Assembly (NCBI RefSeq): GCF_000004075.3 | Contig: NC_026659.2 | Location: 30,336,272 to 30,400,271, forward strand | Length of the DNA: 64,000 nt | Direction: 5' to 3' | DNA from: Cucumis sativus | Lineage: Eukaryota; Streptophyta; Magnoliopsida; Cucurbitales; Cucurbitaceae | Shown: one piece after another, positions 1 through 12,895 of the stretch | Numbering within the stretch: the first letter of the stretch is position 1 | How the letters are laid out: each line of letters starts with the position of its first letter | The notes under the pieces: generated by a model | Database searches by the model: none | What the model was told of the DNA's origin: nothing | Seen by the model: the letters and a program-made list of their open reading frames with translations, nothing else | Position numbers and translations under genes: made by a program

Positions 1-1957
1 TTTCAACGCATTTTGGTGAATTTTTAATTCTACGTAAGTGCTTTCCTCTTTCCCAATAAATAAATTAATTAAATAATATTGTTGCTTTTTCAATGCTTAA
101 TTAAAATATATTTTTTTAAATATAACAAAATATTTACGTTTATCTGTTTTCATTATAAAAGTAAAATTTTTGAATTGTGGATCTTGCATGTAATTTCTTT
201 TCATATTTACAATATTATGTAAATATTTTTAGAGATTATGGATCTTGCATTTTCATTTTCGTCGGCCCATGTGGTTATTATTCGTGTAAATGGTTTGTCG
301 AAGAGATTTCTATAAAACCAATCTATATGCGATTGTTTCAGGGGATAATGTAAGGCTCATTTTATTGAGAAAGAAGTTCTCATCAACTTTGGGGAAGCCT
401 AAGTCATGCTCGTGAAGGGAGTTCACATGTGTAGGATAGGAAAGATATATGTCAAGATAGAAGAAGTTCTACTCACTTAGGAAGAACACCTAAATCTTGA
501 AGAGAGTAAGTCTCACATATGAGGGTCGTAACCTAAGGGTGTCCTAGTGAATTAATTAGCTATACGATTGTTATTTTTATTGTTGTTGCTCTCTACTTAC
601 TAGAACATATTGTGTGACATCATATATTGCAAAAGAGAGAGCCGTCATTACATAATTTCATGCTATATTTGAAAACAATCATAACAACAACACTATTTAT
701 TTAATAATTATACATCGAAGTTTGTTCAATTTTAATTCCACTATTTTTCAACATCCAATTTGTATCTCCCAATTTAATCCAATTCAAATTATTGTTTATT
801 GAATTTTATTAAATAATAATAATAATTTGGTTCAATAAAAACTAGTGTGTGAATATATTTTCAAAATTTACAATAAAAATACTATAGACAAGAAAATAAA
901 GAAGTATTTAGAAATTAAATTTAAAATTTATTAAAAATATAGAGATTATTGTAAAGTATAGAAACTAAAATGATATTTTAATTTAAAAAAAAAAACAAAA
1001 TATACGTGCTAAGTCACATGGATAGTCACGTGTGTCAACATTATAGGACTCATTCAGAAGTTGATAAAACAACCAATCACACATAGCATTTTATATAATA
1101 ATCCTCAATTCTATGGTTTCCTTTAATATTCATTTTATTTTACTGCATGCTTTTTATACATATATATTATTCCTTTAAATTTTAAAATGTAAAATGTGTT
1201 CACAACCCTTTATTTAATCATTAGTACGTGTGGTTTAAATAATTTTAATAATAGTTTTTTTAAAAATTTAAAAAATAGTCTCATCGTTGGAAAGTATTAT
1301 TGAACTTTCATAAGTTACAAATATTCGTTAACTTTATCCATTCAAAAATGTGAGAAATAACAAAGAATCTAAGTGTTTGAGAGTTTCTTTGGAAAAGGGA
1401 GACTAAAGTTGTTTTTATGAGAATTATATTATCTCTTAGAATTATATTAAAACTCTCTTCTTTTTTTCTTTTTACGAAATCTTTTATATAAAACTTAATT
1501 AATTATAAATATTTATTTTTATATCTCATGTCAAAACAATTAATTATTTAAATACATAAATTATGTTCTCTTAATTTGAATTTCTTTCAAATCAATTTTA
1601 TAATAATGTATGTTGGCTAATACAATATAATTTAATTAAGTATCCTGATATAAATAAGGAAAAAGGAAATGAAAATGTGAAAGGAGCTTTTGGAAAAAGT
1701 ATTTGGAACTCTCAATGCAAACAAAATTCAAGTGGATAGATAATTGATATTGAAAATGAATGAAAGTTTATTCCCAATTTCTGCCTCTTCCAAACTTGCT
1801 TGGTTGTAATCCATATTGTTCCTCTTCTTTCATAACCATAGATCCTAAAAACATTAACTCATCCAATATCCTCTCTCTATATAGACACCCTCTCTATTGA
1901 AATATTGTAAAAATAAATAATAAATAATAAATAATAAACAAAAGTCTATCAATATTT

Positions 1958-2008
<51 letters not shown>

Positions 2009-2598
2009 CATTGTTGATGGTTTTGGGCTAAGAAAAGTGTGTAACCAAACATTTTCCAACCATATAATATATGTGAATAATATTTAACGTGTTAACATAG
2101 TATCAAAATTGTTGTTCAAAGATTTCAAATGACACATTATACAAAATTTATTCATTTCCTTCCACACGTCTTTGACAAATCTTACTCTTAGATAAAAAAA
2201 AATGGAAATAATATTTTATGATATTATCTTAAATCGTAAATAAATCCAAATGTCTAACTGATTTAGTCCACTTCCACCAACTACACGATCCATTTGGATC
2301 ATATTTGTATTGATATATGTTTATATTCTTCATATAAAAGAAGAAGCTCAGTTTCTTGTATGAAAACCAAAAAGGGAAAAAATTTTATGGCTATGACCAA
2401 AACCTCTCTTAGTTCTACGGGTTCAGTATTCTATTACCATATGAAACAATTTATTTGACATGATGTAATATTATGGCTTCATCTGATGTTATTGCTCTAC
2501 ATGATATAATATAATAACAAATACATAGTCATACCGTTCATCTATACAATACTAAAACATCACTCAAAACAGTACTTTTTTTTTAGGAAATTCGTAAG
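1..2598. other. AT-rich intergenic DNA left of the PHO1 homologue
   Basis: No convincing exon is visible on either strand. About 350-560 is less AT-rich than its surroundings and has the look of non-coding repeat sequence, but I cannot assign it to a family. A (TA)n microsatellite sits at 1961-2005. The last few hundred bases before 2599 would be the 3' UTR and terminator side of the minus-strand PHO1 homologue. Confidence 0.6.
1961..2005. repeat. (TA)n microsatellite
   Basis: About 22 uninterrupted TA units seen directly. It lies in intergenic DNA roughly 600 bp past the stop codon of the PHO1 homologue. Likely length-polymorphic. Confidence 0.95.
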
Positions 2599-5500
2599 TC
2601 AAAACTGAGTTCTCATCTCTTTGTCGTTGTATTCAAATGGAAGAGGCACAGAGTTGAATGCCCTAAACTTCCCCACATTGTTTAGATGCTCATTCTCCAT
2701 CCTGATCATAATAACACCAAACAAAATTTCTTTTAACTCAATACCTTTCTGTTACGTTATCTCGAATTAAGGTTATGCATGTTTATCTCAGTGTAAAAGT
2801 AAGTGGGTCTCATTTGATTATGATCGCTATTGCTATTTTGTAGTCGTAATGAAAAAAACTATAATCAACAAACAAAATTTGAGTGCGGAATAAAGAGTAA
2901 TCAGTCAATCCAATTGCATTTGAAAATCATGTGAGGCTCATTAGCTGATATCAATTACCATTATTTGTTACGTGAATTAGGAATGTGTCACCATTATTGC
3001 TGCCATAATGGGTCCTCAATGGTATAGTGCAAAGTAAACAACCTAATCAGATTACGTTTGCAAAATGTCTAAGTAAATATGGTCAATGACAATCCAATTA
3101 CGTTTGCGGCTGAGACTGGTTATGATTGAACTATCAATGAAATCCCATTGAGATCACATGAATTTTGATTAGGAATTAGTAAACATGAGTTAAGAACGTA
3201 CCTGAAGAAATTCCAGATTCCTCGTCTAATGATTTCCAACACAGCGACAATGGCAATCAAGGCTTGTCTATGAATAAATGGAGCTTCTCTAAAACCAAGA
3301 ACTGATTGCATCCAAGCAAGTCTTAGCAAGATATTCAATGCCTACAACCCATATTTGAAACATAATTAATCAGCCTAAGTGACATCATATAGTTTCCTCT
3401 TCCAAGCTAAACGAAATGAAAAAGGTTGATTATCCTTACAATTGCTACAAAGTAAACACCTTTGTTTGGTATCAATAGTTTGTCTCTCAACCATGGATTT
3501 TTTGAGTTTCTTTGGAGAAGTCCCCAATCTTGAACTATATCCCAATATGTGCCTAAGATTGTTGCAACAGCAGAACTAATTGCAGCCATAATTCTCCAAA
3601 CGATTCCCATATTCAAATCATGACCTGTTCTCATTGCAATTGCAACTATGGTTGAGAAGTATTTCAGTCCATTAAACACATGTTCGACGTTTTTATCTTC
3701 GACCAATCGCCGAGCGCACTGCATGCATTGAACAATTTATCTCTAATGAATCAACTCAATATTGTTGTTGTTTGATCTTGTTATAACTAACAGTACGTTA
3801 ACTACTTCTACCAGTAGAGGGAGAATAGTTCAAGCACCATTCGAGAGAGTTTATATAGTATGCCAAATAACAATCAAGACATTCCAACAGATGATCTGCT
3901 GAACTAGTAGATTACCTGAAGAGTACGAATCCAGTATGGAATAATTGCAACAATAAAGAAAAAGGCTTCAAAGATCTTGCTCTGGAAGCACCTATTTGTT
4001 CTTCTTATAAAGTCCCCCCACACATAGTAGCATATGTAGAATTGTAAACTTCTAAACGCTTGAACCTGATGTGAAATTGTATCTGAATTAGCTTTGTGGT
4101 ATACACTTTGGACAAGCATATAATTTCAGTCATCTAAAAGTAGACTTTGAAGTTTAGAGAAGCTTTAATTTCAAACCTGGCTAGTGAGTTGATCTGCCAA
4201 GAAAAAGTCTTGGAGGCTAACCTGAAAGACAAAATTGTAGCTTTAAATTAGTACTTATTGCATACTTTGCATTTGATATTAGAAATGCACTATTGTAAAC
4301 CTTCTCTTCCTCCATGTACCTTGTAGAAAGGAGCACAAACCAAATGAAACGCACTACGAACGAGGAAGAAGCGGCTCGAACGATATACGATGTTGAAAGG
4401 ACAAAATATTATGCAAAGAAGGGCCTGCACAATGAGTTCACAGCTCAGCCATGGCATTTATCACTACCCACAACGTAATAAATCAAAGGTAATCGATCTA
4501 AAAATAGGCCTCATTCGACTACCAGGATTACACTTGGTAGTGCTTACTTGTGTCCCATACTCGTACTAGCATCTAGTGCCCACTTACAAATCTCTAATAA
4601 AAAAGTGCAATCCTATTGAGTAGCGGAGGATCGATCAATTTGATTCCGTTTGAAAATTATGTTATCGTTACCGATATCATTTTACTGTTATAGAATGAGA
4701 AATATGAATTTGTTTCATTTACTATTACCACTGTTGTTTGACCTGAAACAATAATAGTAAATGTCACAAATTCATGCTTCTTCTAAGTGAGCACAATTAT
4801 AATGGTGACTGTGACCTATGACGACTAATCTATCAACGTAATCCTATTACAATTATACCAATTCTCATTACAGATTGATAAGCATAGCCTTATTGTAATA
4901 GCTGGATCATGAAGCCATATATATTTGAAATGTGAACTACTTACAATGAGTAGAGCCAAAGGGATTGATTCAGTTATGGCTGCAAAGTTTCTAGTTCTGG
5001 GGTCTGCCTCCATATCCAAATTGGAAAGGACACAAACCAATGTGATCACAGCAAGAACTGAACTAAGAAAAAAAACCTCCCAACAACCCAATTCTGTCCC
5101 TTGTTTGAAGCCAAACATAAACGCATAATTGATACGGTAACGCCGCCAAAAGTATATATTCGCAGAGTACATCAGCATGTGCAAAATGATGAATCCGAAA
5201 AGGCTGAAAAAGTAAAGATTAGTATCAACAATGTTCTTGATATCTTATGGTTACTTCAAAATGTAACAATCTTGAATTACCTATAGAGAGGAAATATGTT
5301 ATCCATGTATTGAAAACGCCCTGGATTCTGGAAGATGTTTCTTAGGTGTATGACAAGAATGATGGCCACTAGAAGTGCAATTGAACAGCCAAATAGAAAA
5401 CCTATACAAGGTAGATGAGAACATAACCATTAGATCATTTATATTAGTAGACATAACGCAATACAACTTTCCAAGTCTATCACGAATAGATTTGGTTATA

Positions 5501-8198
5501 CACGTAATTATTAGAGCCTAAAAGTTTTACCTATTGCGATTACTCTTGAAATAAAGCAGTCAATACATTAGCATTGGATACCTGAGAGAAAGGTAATTCC
5601 TTGTCTTTCCCTTCTGACTTTTCTTTTCAAAAGGTCCATTCCTCTTCTACGGTTTCCTTTTGCAAAGTGCTTAATGAAAACAGTCTCCACCCTTTCTATG
5701 AGCTTTGTTACCTGTTAAATCACCAATTGATTTAAAAACTTAAGTTTGATAGATGAAGGAGTTTAATAAGCTAGTTGCACATGTGACAATCAAATCCAAA
5801 ATATTAACAAATAGATAAAAATTGTAAATATAGCAAAATTTAGATTTAGCTCTAACATGTCTATCAACAAAAGATCATATCACTAGTGAAAGTCTATCAA
5901 GATAGAGTCAATCATTAGCATGAGTTTGTCAACGATAAAGTTTATTGCTAATAGACTTTTCTATATTTGAAATTCTTTAAAAAATTTGCTATACACTTGG
6001 GTGGCGTTTGGAACAAGAACTAGACTATAATAACTACCACTTGCCTCAAACCCCTTTTTCTACAATATTTATTATTTATTATAGTTTTTACTATTTTACC
6101 TTCATCGTTTTTTTTGTATAAAATAGTTTACACCTCAAACACAAACTATTATAACCGGACTATAGTAGTTTACACCCTGCCTCAAACGCCCTTTGTTATA
6201 TCATCTAACAACAAGCACCACAATTGTGAGCTTGAAGTATTTAAAAGACCCCAAAATAGAAATCAATATTAATCGGAAAAGAAAGATTGATACAAGAATT
6301 TGAACACAAGAACCTCTTGTACCACTGCTTGAATACCATGTTAAAGAGTTGGTAGATAAAAGACAAATTTAACACTGTCATATCGTCCAACATAATCTGT
6401 TTTAGAAATTGTTGCATACCTCAGGAATGGTGCCAAGAGGAGATCTTTCCACCATTTCTAAGTAAGCCTTTGATGCTTTACGTGATGTAATCTGCATGAA
6501 CAATATCAAAAAATTACTTAACGAGAAAACAAAAATTGTGTTCTTGAAATATATACATTGTTGATTGTTGAGTTGAGACCTTATCATACTTCTTCATGAT
6601 CTTCAAAACTGCAAGTTTATTCAAGAAACTACAGCAGATTTTCATAAGTAACAACAATCCATTTAGTTTTACAAATTTGAACAAAATCAAATAAACATAT
6701 AATATCGAGATTCTTATTTCATTCATGCATATAATATTACCTGTAGTCTTTTAAAAGTCTAAGCTTTTGGTAGAATTCAATAAGAGCTCGCATCATGAGT
6801 TCTTCAGCTTTCCTCAACTCTGTCTTGTTATAAGACAATTGAGGGTTGGAACTCATAACCATGCATTTTAAAGTTGATATTGGTGTTTCTGGCGGCACGT
6901 TAATCCTTACTTGATGTAATATTTCTAATGAAACTGGTTTGAGTTTTTGAGTTGTAGGTTGAACTATTCCTTTACCCGCCTTCCTGCCATAACTTTTTGC
7001 ATCTTCCAAAGATGTTTCTTCTGCCATTTCTACTTCTTGTGTTACCTCTAATCGCGACTGTCCTTCAAAAACAGGATCTAAACAATAAATGCTTGTTATG
7101 CTGTGTTCGTTAAGTTTCTAATAAATCTTTTAAAATGACTCTAGTTTCATGAACTTTAAAAAAAAAAAAATTATATCCGTGTGTATTTGGGTTCAGGTTA
7201 CTGACTTGTTGGATTGAATATGTTGAAGACCCAAATTAATTGACAAGGAAATAACATGGCAGGAGATTGAAGACATAATCTCCTAGTCCTAAACCATCTA
7301 ATGCTATCTTAAATCACCCATTGACCCAAACGTTAAATAGCTCAACTACACTCATTTCAACAACGTTCCATGGACTCAAGAAAAATAACCTTCCACCTCA
7401 AATGTAGATTTCAACTCCAGACTTCATAACTCAACTCCGTACTCTTGGTTCTATGTCTTTATGATGTCATGAGCTTTCAAAATCATGTTTATTAAGTTCT
7501 CATACTCTCATAAAGTATACTTTAATGACTAACCAACTACTAAGTTAACATAGTTCCAACTATATAGATATAGACTAAATAGGCATATAGGCATATAGGC
7601 ATATAGGCATATGGAATAGATATGATAAATTACCAAGTGAAGTTCTTGGAATGGTGGACGTTGGAGTTGAATTAGAAGTAAGACTAACATGATCATTAGA
7701 ATCTTGAAAACAAGACACGGGTGGTTTCTCAACCTTAATCCTCAAAGCAATCAGAATATCCATTTGTTTACTCAACTCCTCAGCTTCCTCCGTTAACACC
7801 CCAACTTCTCTCCTGTAAAATCCCACCACTTCATTCAACTCATCATCAAGTTTCTTGAAGAAATCCACTTCATTCTCAGCTGATTTTTCCAAAGATGAAA
7901 CAAGCAACATGCTTTGATAACACTCTTCACAATCTTTTTGAATTATGTTTGTATGAATTGTTGTTGTTGCATGATCTTCTTGTAGCTTTTGGGACCCTAT
8001 TCTTCCACCTGTTAATCCACTAAATGCTCTGTATAAGGATCCTCTCCTTTTGAACTTACTTCTTTGGTTTTCTGATGTTGTTTCTACTTGTCTTGCTTGA
8101 CTCACTTCTTTCAGTAATGACTTCAATTGATCGTAATTCAGGTATGCTTCTTGCCATTCTGGTATCATTTGTGATAAGAACTCTTTGCCAAACTTCAT
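2599..8198 (-). CDS. PHO1-type phosphate exporter (SPX-EXS protein, PHO1;H2-H10 clade)
   Basis: Thirteen coding exons with GT-AG borders keep frame throughout: 8198-7634, 7077-6741, 6628-6580, 6491-6420, 5711-5582, 5401-5281, 5203-4945, 4424-4320, 4221-4177, 4065-3916, 3718-3440, 3341-3202 and 2701-2599. This gives 784 aa, the usual PHO1 size. Residues 1 to about 340 form the SPX domain, starting MKFGKEF and [19 protein letters not shown] and closing with the basic helix KIMKKYDK, the surface that binds inositol pyrophosphates in this family. Hydrophobic segments start near residue 385. The EXS domain fills about 560-770, with [30 protein letters not shown] and the ending [13 protein letters not shown]. 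Family members load phosphate into xylem or act in related signalling, in Golgi/endosomal and plasma membranes. The MKFGKEF start fits the H2-H10 branch better than PHO1 itself. Introns 1 (7078-7633), 4 (5712-6419), 7 (4425-4944) and 12 (2702-3201) carry mobile-element debris. Confidence 0.95.
2820..3112. repeat. Unnamed motif-repeat element in the last PHO1 intron
   Basis: Three related copies of a roughly 17-base motif, CAATCCAATTACGTTTGC and variants, start near 2906, 3043 and 3090. The same motif recurs in another intron of this gene near 4635 and in intergenic DNA at 41367-41521. This pattern suggests a small dispersed non-autonomous element. Ends and class are not resolved. Confidence 0.4.
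4590..4880. repeat. Probable second copy of the CAATCCAATTACGTTTGC-type element
   Basis: In PHO1 intron 7, bases 4635-4660 align with 2906-2932, differing at about five positions, and the following A/T pattern (GATATCA, TTTACTATTACC) resembles the intron-12 copy. Similarity is partial, so this is a tentative grouping. Confidence 0.35.
5805..5998. repeat. Degenerate foldback MITE-like copy C (TCTATCA/TGATAGA family)
   Basis: In PHO1 intron 4. The left arm holds AAATTGTAAATATAGC and the right arm TTCTATATTTGAAATTC followed by TTTGCTATAC, which are inverted relatives of the arms at 32637-32920. The middle carries several GTCTATCA units. The right arm stops where the Tourist-like element begins, so the two may be nested or abutting. 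Confidence 0.5.
5999..6191. mobile_element. Tourist/Harbinger-like MITE in PHO1 intron 4
   Basis: A 193-bp segment begins GGGTGGCGTTTGG and ends CCTCAAACGCCC, so the termini are inverted copies sharing GGCGTTTG. Subterminal ACTATAATAACTACC on the left mirrors GGACTATAGTAGTTTAC on the right. Terminal GGCGTTTGG-type repeats are usual for PIF/Harbinger MITEs of eudicots. There is no coding capacity. A clean 3-bp TSD is not obvious. Confidence 0.65.
6285..6360 (-). repeat. SINE-like tRNA-derived fragment in PHO1 intron 4
   Basis: Read on the minus strand it contains AACATGGTATTCAAGCAGTGG, then GAGGTTCTTGTGTTCAAATTC. These resemble tRNA-type A-box and B-box blocks of plant SINE-like repeats (consensus near ATGGTATCAGAGC and GTTCGAATCC). 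It is short and diverged. Confidence 0.4.
7200..7350 (-). repeat. SINE-like tRNA-derived fragment in PHO1 intron 1
   Basis: The minus strand reads GTTTGGGTCAATGGGTGATT, then AAGATAGCATTAGATGG, then GGAGATTATGTCTTCAATCTCC. The order matches the 6285-6360 fragment, whose flank also contains a related block. Same orientation as the host gene. Diverged, with no visible target-site duplication. Confidence 0.4.
7581..7612. repeat. 8-bp minisatellite, AGGCATAT x4
   Basis: Four perfect, uninterrupted AGGCATAT units lie in PHO1 intron 1, about 20 bp beyond the exon 1 donor GTAATT at 7633. If the intron were retained the repeat would be read as part of a short peptide tail before a stop. Confidence 0.95.
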
Positions 8199-10600
8199 GG
8201 CTTTTGGTTTTTGGTTTGGAAATGATGAATCTTGCTAGGTATTGGATTTTGAATGGTATGAACTGAGGGACAAAAACTGAAGTTGTAGTCTTTTGTTTTT
8301 GGTCATGTTCTGAGAGAAAAGTTCAAGAGACCTTTTGGATTTTGACAAATGAGAATGGCCTACATAGTTATATCATGCACACAACTTGGCATTAATTACT
8401 AACTAGATGAGACTCTTTCAAGCTACCAAGTGTTATATAAAACTTTTCATCCTCAATCAAAATTCTTAGAAGAAAAGTTGAAGGTGGCCCCCATTAATAT
8501 TGGCAGACTATTCAACAAGAATTATTCATACAAATGGCAGAGGCTAAATTGGATATATTTTCTATAGCAATTAGAATAATTTTAACTAACTATAATAAGA
8601 GACTTTGATGATGTATTTGTATACGTTGATTATTAGTATACTTAGATATTGACAGAACTATTGTACTGGCTTAGGTCAATTGATAATTGAGATATGAATT
8701 ATTGACCACCAGCTCAAATAATGTAATCTTCTAACTCTACAAGTTCTAAAAAACTAAAACCATTATACATATAATTACAATAGTTACTTAACATGTACCT
8801 ATTGTCATTTCAAGTGTATCTCATGAACTAATTGATACTTAGATCTCAAATTCACAACGGTTAAAAGTAGGTGTATATATGAATCTTGATTAAATAGCAT
8901 GAGTAATATGCATGTAATTTTAGGTTTTATGGCTTAGTATTTTAAATAAAATCGAAATTGAATTTAGGGAGTTCAGAAAAGAAAAGGTGAACATATATGA
9001 ATTTAATTTTCTTCTCTTTCCAATTTTATTTGTTTTTTCATAATCATTTCATGTTGTTTGAACAAATAAAATCAAAATTATTCGAATAAATGAAAATGAA
9101 AAATCAACCAAAATTGATTTTGGACCCCGGCTTTAAATGCACTTCACAAAACCGGATGATTATGACTTTACAATTAAATAAAAAAACTTCATTCTTTTTT
9201 TCTTTAAAAAATTGTCATTTTAGTGTCGAGTTTTGAAAGATATCTTTCTAAATCTCTATTTTTTTTTTAGATTTACCTTTATAATTTTGACATTTTGAAA
9301 ATAGGTTTAAAAGTGTGTGAGGTAATTTTTGTTGTAATTTAAAATAATGATATGATTTTTATTATAATCTAAAAATGATTTTTTCTTTTTCTACCTACAC
9401 TTTTAGAAATAAAATGAAATAGACCTATTGGAAATATTATTACATAGAATACTCATGAATGAAGAATTGATATGGCAATGGTTAATGCCAAATTGACATG
9501 GTGATAATGTGATTGAATTGACCTTGAGTTTTGGCACAATATTAAAACTTTTGTTGATAAAAAATTCAAAAACATAATGAAACTTCAAACAAAATATTTG
9601 GTTTTCATTTACGAATCACCCCATTTTAAAGCACTAGATTTTCTATATTATATAAGTTATAAGTCTTTTAAAAATTAGTATTGAAAGATTATATTTTTAA
9701 TGCCAATGAGGAAATGCATTTCAATTTTCTAAATCTATACTTATATAATTGTTTTCTTATTGTCGTTGATGTCAAATTTTAGACAAATTAGTAGAACACA
9801 ATCGACTTCTACGTGAAAACCAAATATTTTGTTTGAAAAAAAGAGTAAATTAGTAAAAAAGATGCACACAGTTGTGACGTTTACTACACACAATTTAATA
9901 CTTAAAAGTTAGAGCCTAAATGTGAAAACTATAAAGTTTGAGAGTATGACTTAAGTTACCTCATATGAAGTTATAATGATGTATTTTGAAAGAAAGTTCA
10001 CCTAGATTGTTTCTTAGCATCTTAAAATTGCATCAAGATAATTAGATAACATATTATTTTAAGAGGTTGGTTCTATTTTATGTTTGGCTAGGGTTAGCCA
10101 AGGCGAATCGGGGCAAATTGAGTTAGACATGACCTAAGTAACTCTCTTTTCCATGACCCATTTTAGTCGTCATGATTGCCATTTTGATTTGGATTATGCT
10201 TTTTTCTTACTTTCATCTTTTATTATATCCATGAATCCAAAATCATTCTTACCAATTATTATTATTTATTATAATTATATATTTTTAGAAATAATTTTCC
10301 TTCAAGTGAAATAATCTTTTTTAGACTGGACGGATTGATTGGGCTTGGATGGAAATGGCTTTAGTTTGGGGATGGCCCATTTAGATACTAAGGCCCATGT
10401 CATCGTTCATTTCTTTTCCCGAAAGCCCATGACCATTTCAAGACATTCTTTGATATTGATACGACCAAATTTCATATTCTAAGTTTGCTGATCTTGTATT
10501 CAAGTTCAAATCTGTATAATCTGCTAACGTAAAATTCCCTCAATCGCCGTTTCTTAAGATTTTGAATTTGATGATCTCTTCATCTTAACTGCCGGAATCA
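8199..10600. other. Intergenic region between the divergent PHO1 and p24 genes
   Basis: These two genes are transcribed away from each other, so both promoters lie here. No exon is visible. On the p24 side, GGGCTT (10341), GGCCCA-type motifs at 10375-10380, 10392-10397 and 10425-10429 resemble the site II/GCCCA elements common in promoters of constitutively expressed plant genes. The remainder is AT-rich and I see no other structure. Confidence 0.6.
10340..10430 (+). promoter_or_regulatory. GCCCA (site II-like) motif cluster upstream of p24
   Basis: Four GGGCY/GCCCA motifs within 90 bp, 170-260 bp before the p24 start codon. TCP proteins bind such motifs in housekeeping promoters. This is a motif match only. 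Confidence 0.5.
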
Positions 10601-12895
10601 ATGAAGATGCCCAAATGGAGTTTCTTGGTTTCCATTATTTTAGGCCTCATATCAACTGTTGTTGTTGATTCTATGCGCTTCGATCTTCAATCCGGCACCA
10701 CCAAATGCATTTCCGATGACATCAAGGCCAATGCCATGACCGTCGGAAAATATTCGGCAGTTAATCTCAACGAAGGTTTTCCCATTCCCGATTCTCACAA
10801 GATCACTGTCAGGGTATATTCACTTTTAAGTTTATCCATTGCTTATCTTCTCCATTCTGAATTTATCATCTTTATGGTTTGCTTTTGGGTTTTTGTTTAT
10901 GTTGATTTTGGAATTTGTTTAGATGATTAATTTAGGGTAATGGGAGTTCTTATTAGGTTAGTTCGCCTCATGGCAACACGTATCATAATGCGGATCATGT
11001 GGAATCTGGACATTTTGCGTTCACTGCAGCCGAGACTGGGGACTATACTACATGCTTTTGGGTTCCCGAACAAAATCCTCCAGGTTTAGTTTCTGTTGAA
11101 TTTGATTGGAGGTCCGGTGTTTCTTCTAAGGATTGGTCTAAGGTTGCTAAGAAAGGCCAGATTGAAGTAAGTCGTGAAATTTCTCGGTTGTTTTTGGCTT
11201 AGACTTGGATGCATTTGCTCATTGTTTGATGTTTGATGTTTTTGATGTTTTTCTTTTTCCTAACTATGCTTATATTTTCTGAATAATTATGTTGAACTTG
11301 TGATCATTGTGGTGGCTGCATGGTAAAATAAGTGTTCATGTTAGATCATAGTTTGATTTGATACGGATTCAGATTGTAGAATAGATTTTGTCTCGTTTTT
11401 CTTCCTTGCAATATCATTAAAACAATTATGTTTTCAACAAGAATCTTCCTCTTTTTCTTGTAAAGAACTTATCATTATGGAATCAAGCAAAAGGAGACCC
11501 ACATCAAGACCGTGTCAATGATATCATTTCTCTCTTGTACAATCAACTGAAAAACTTTTAACTTCTTTTGGGATGTTCATCTTCTAGAGTTTGGCCCAAA
11601 AAAGGGGGCCCTCATAAAGCAAGAGGACCATTATTTTATTCTGAAGAGTGGCACTAAGGACCACTCGACTAGATGAAGGTGGACCATGATTTAAATTCCT
11701 TTGAAGGTAAAATTTAAGGGGACCCTGGAAGTAAAAAATGCCAAAAGAAGCCATAAAATTCTGGAGGAAAGCAAAGTCTTGATCCTTTTAAGCAAGGACT
11801 ACCCTAATGATATAAGGCAGGATTATCATTTGAATTTCTATTCAAGTTGAAAATAGAGGAAGGGAAGTCTTAATGTAAAATGTACAATATGCCACCATAA
11901 CTACGAGGATCATGCTTGTGGGTCAAAGTAACTGGGTTAGAGAGAGAAAATAAAAGAACAAAAGCAAAAAGGAGTATAAGTTTTTCATATACAATGATGT
12001 TTTATGGATTTTAGTGGTTCCTAATTTATGAATTTTATGCTGATATTTTTATCATATGGTCTCAATATATGAGGCGTGACTGAGATATAGTAAAGATTGT
12101 ATACTTTTACCAATGTGCCCTTCTTCTCATTATATTCTCTACTAAATGTAGAAGATGGGTTCTTGTTTTTGTTTGATAGAAAGAATCTGTCAAATGATCA
12201 TCTGATGAAATTGTTCATCATCTCTTGTGCTAGGTAATGGAACTTGAGTTGAAGAAGTTGTCCGACACAATCACCTCCATACATGATGAGATGTTTTATC
12301 TGCGTGAAAGGTACATTACAATGGATTGAGTCTCTAAAAAGCCTATAAAGCAAGGACACTTTAGTTTAGCTAACGTGCCTAACCCTTGTTAGTGAAACAA
12401 ATGTACCAGACATGTTGAATAAACTAAAAAAAACACGTATATGACAATAATAATAAAATTTGAGTATGAGATACCTCAAACTAACTTTTTTATGCATGTA
12501 ATTCATCATAGCCATACAAAATTTGATATTAAAAAAAGATATACTAAAATGATATATTTTTTAGTTTCCTTGGCATTTGGTTCATTCAATGTGTGTTTAG
12601 ATTGACTTTTAAAGTGTTTAAATAATTGTTATAAATGCAAAACAACACTTGGTAGAAAGTGAATCGAAACGGACACTCAGACTTGAGTTGATCGTATAAT
12701 GAATACGATGATTGATTGATTATGTGTGTTTATCTTTTTTTGGTTTTCAGAGAGGAAGAAATGCAACTACTGAATAGATCAACGACTACAAAGATGGCCA
12801 CTTTTAGTATCTTATCACTGGGAGTTTGCTTGTCTGTGGCTGCTTTACAATTATGGCATCTCAAGACATTCTTTGAACGCAAGAAGTTGCTCTGA
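10601..12895 (+). CDS. p24-delta family cargo receptor (emp24/GOLD protein)
   Basis: Four exons (10601-10813, 10957-11166, 12234-12310, 12751-12895) join in frame to 214 aa, the normal length of plant p24-delta proteins. Residues 1 to about 24 are a signal peptide (KWSFLVSIILGLISTVVVDS). The GOLD domain follows (about 25-120), with the expected cysteine pair in TTKCISDDI and YTTCFWVP and the block VSSPHGNTYH. A coiled-coil linker (MELELKKLSDTITSIHDEMF) leads to a single C-terminal membrane span and the cytosolic tail TFFERKKLL. That tail has both the FF motif and a C-terminal KKxx signal, which bind COPII and COPI coats, so cycling between ER and Golgi is expected. Intron 2 is about 1 kb and contains repeat-like sequence near 11600-11900. 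A canonical, intact member. Confidence 0.95.
11590..11960. repeat. Repeat-like block inside p24 intron 2
   Basis: This part of the intron is richer in GC and purine (GGACC repeated near 11627, 11658, 11682 and 11721) than the rest. It has no open frame of note and looks like an old inserted repeat. I do not recognise a family. Confidence 0.25.
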
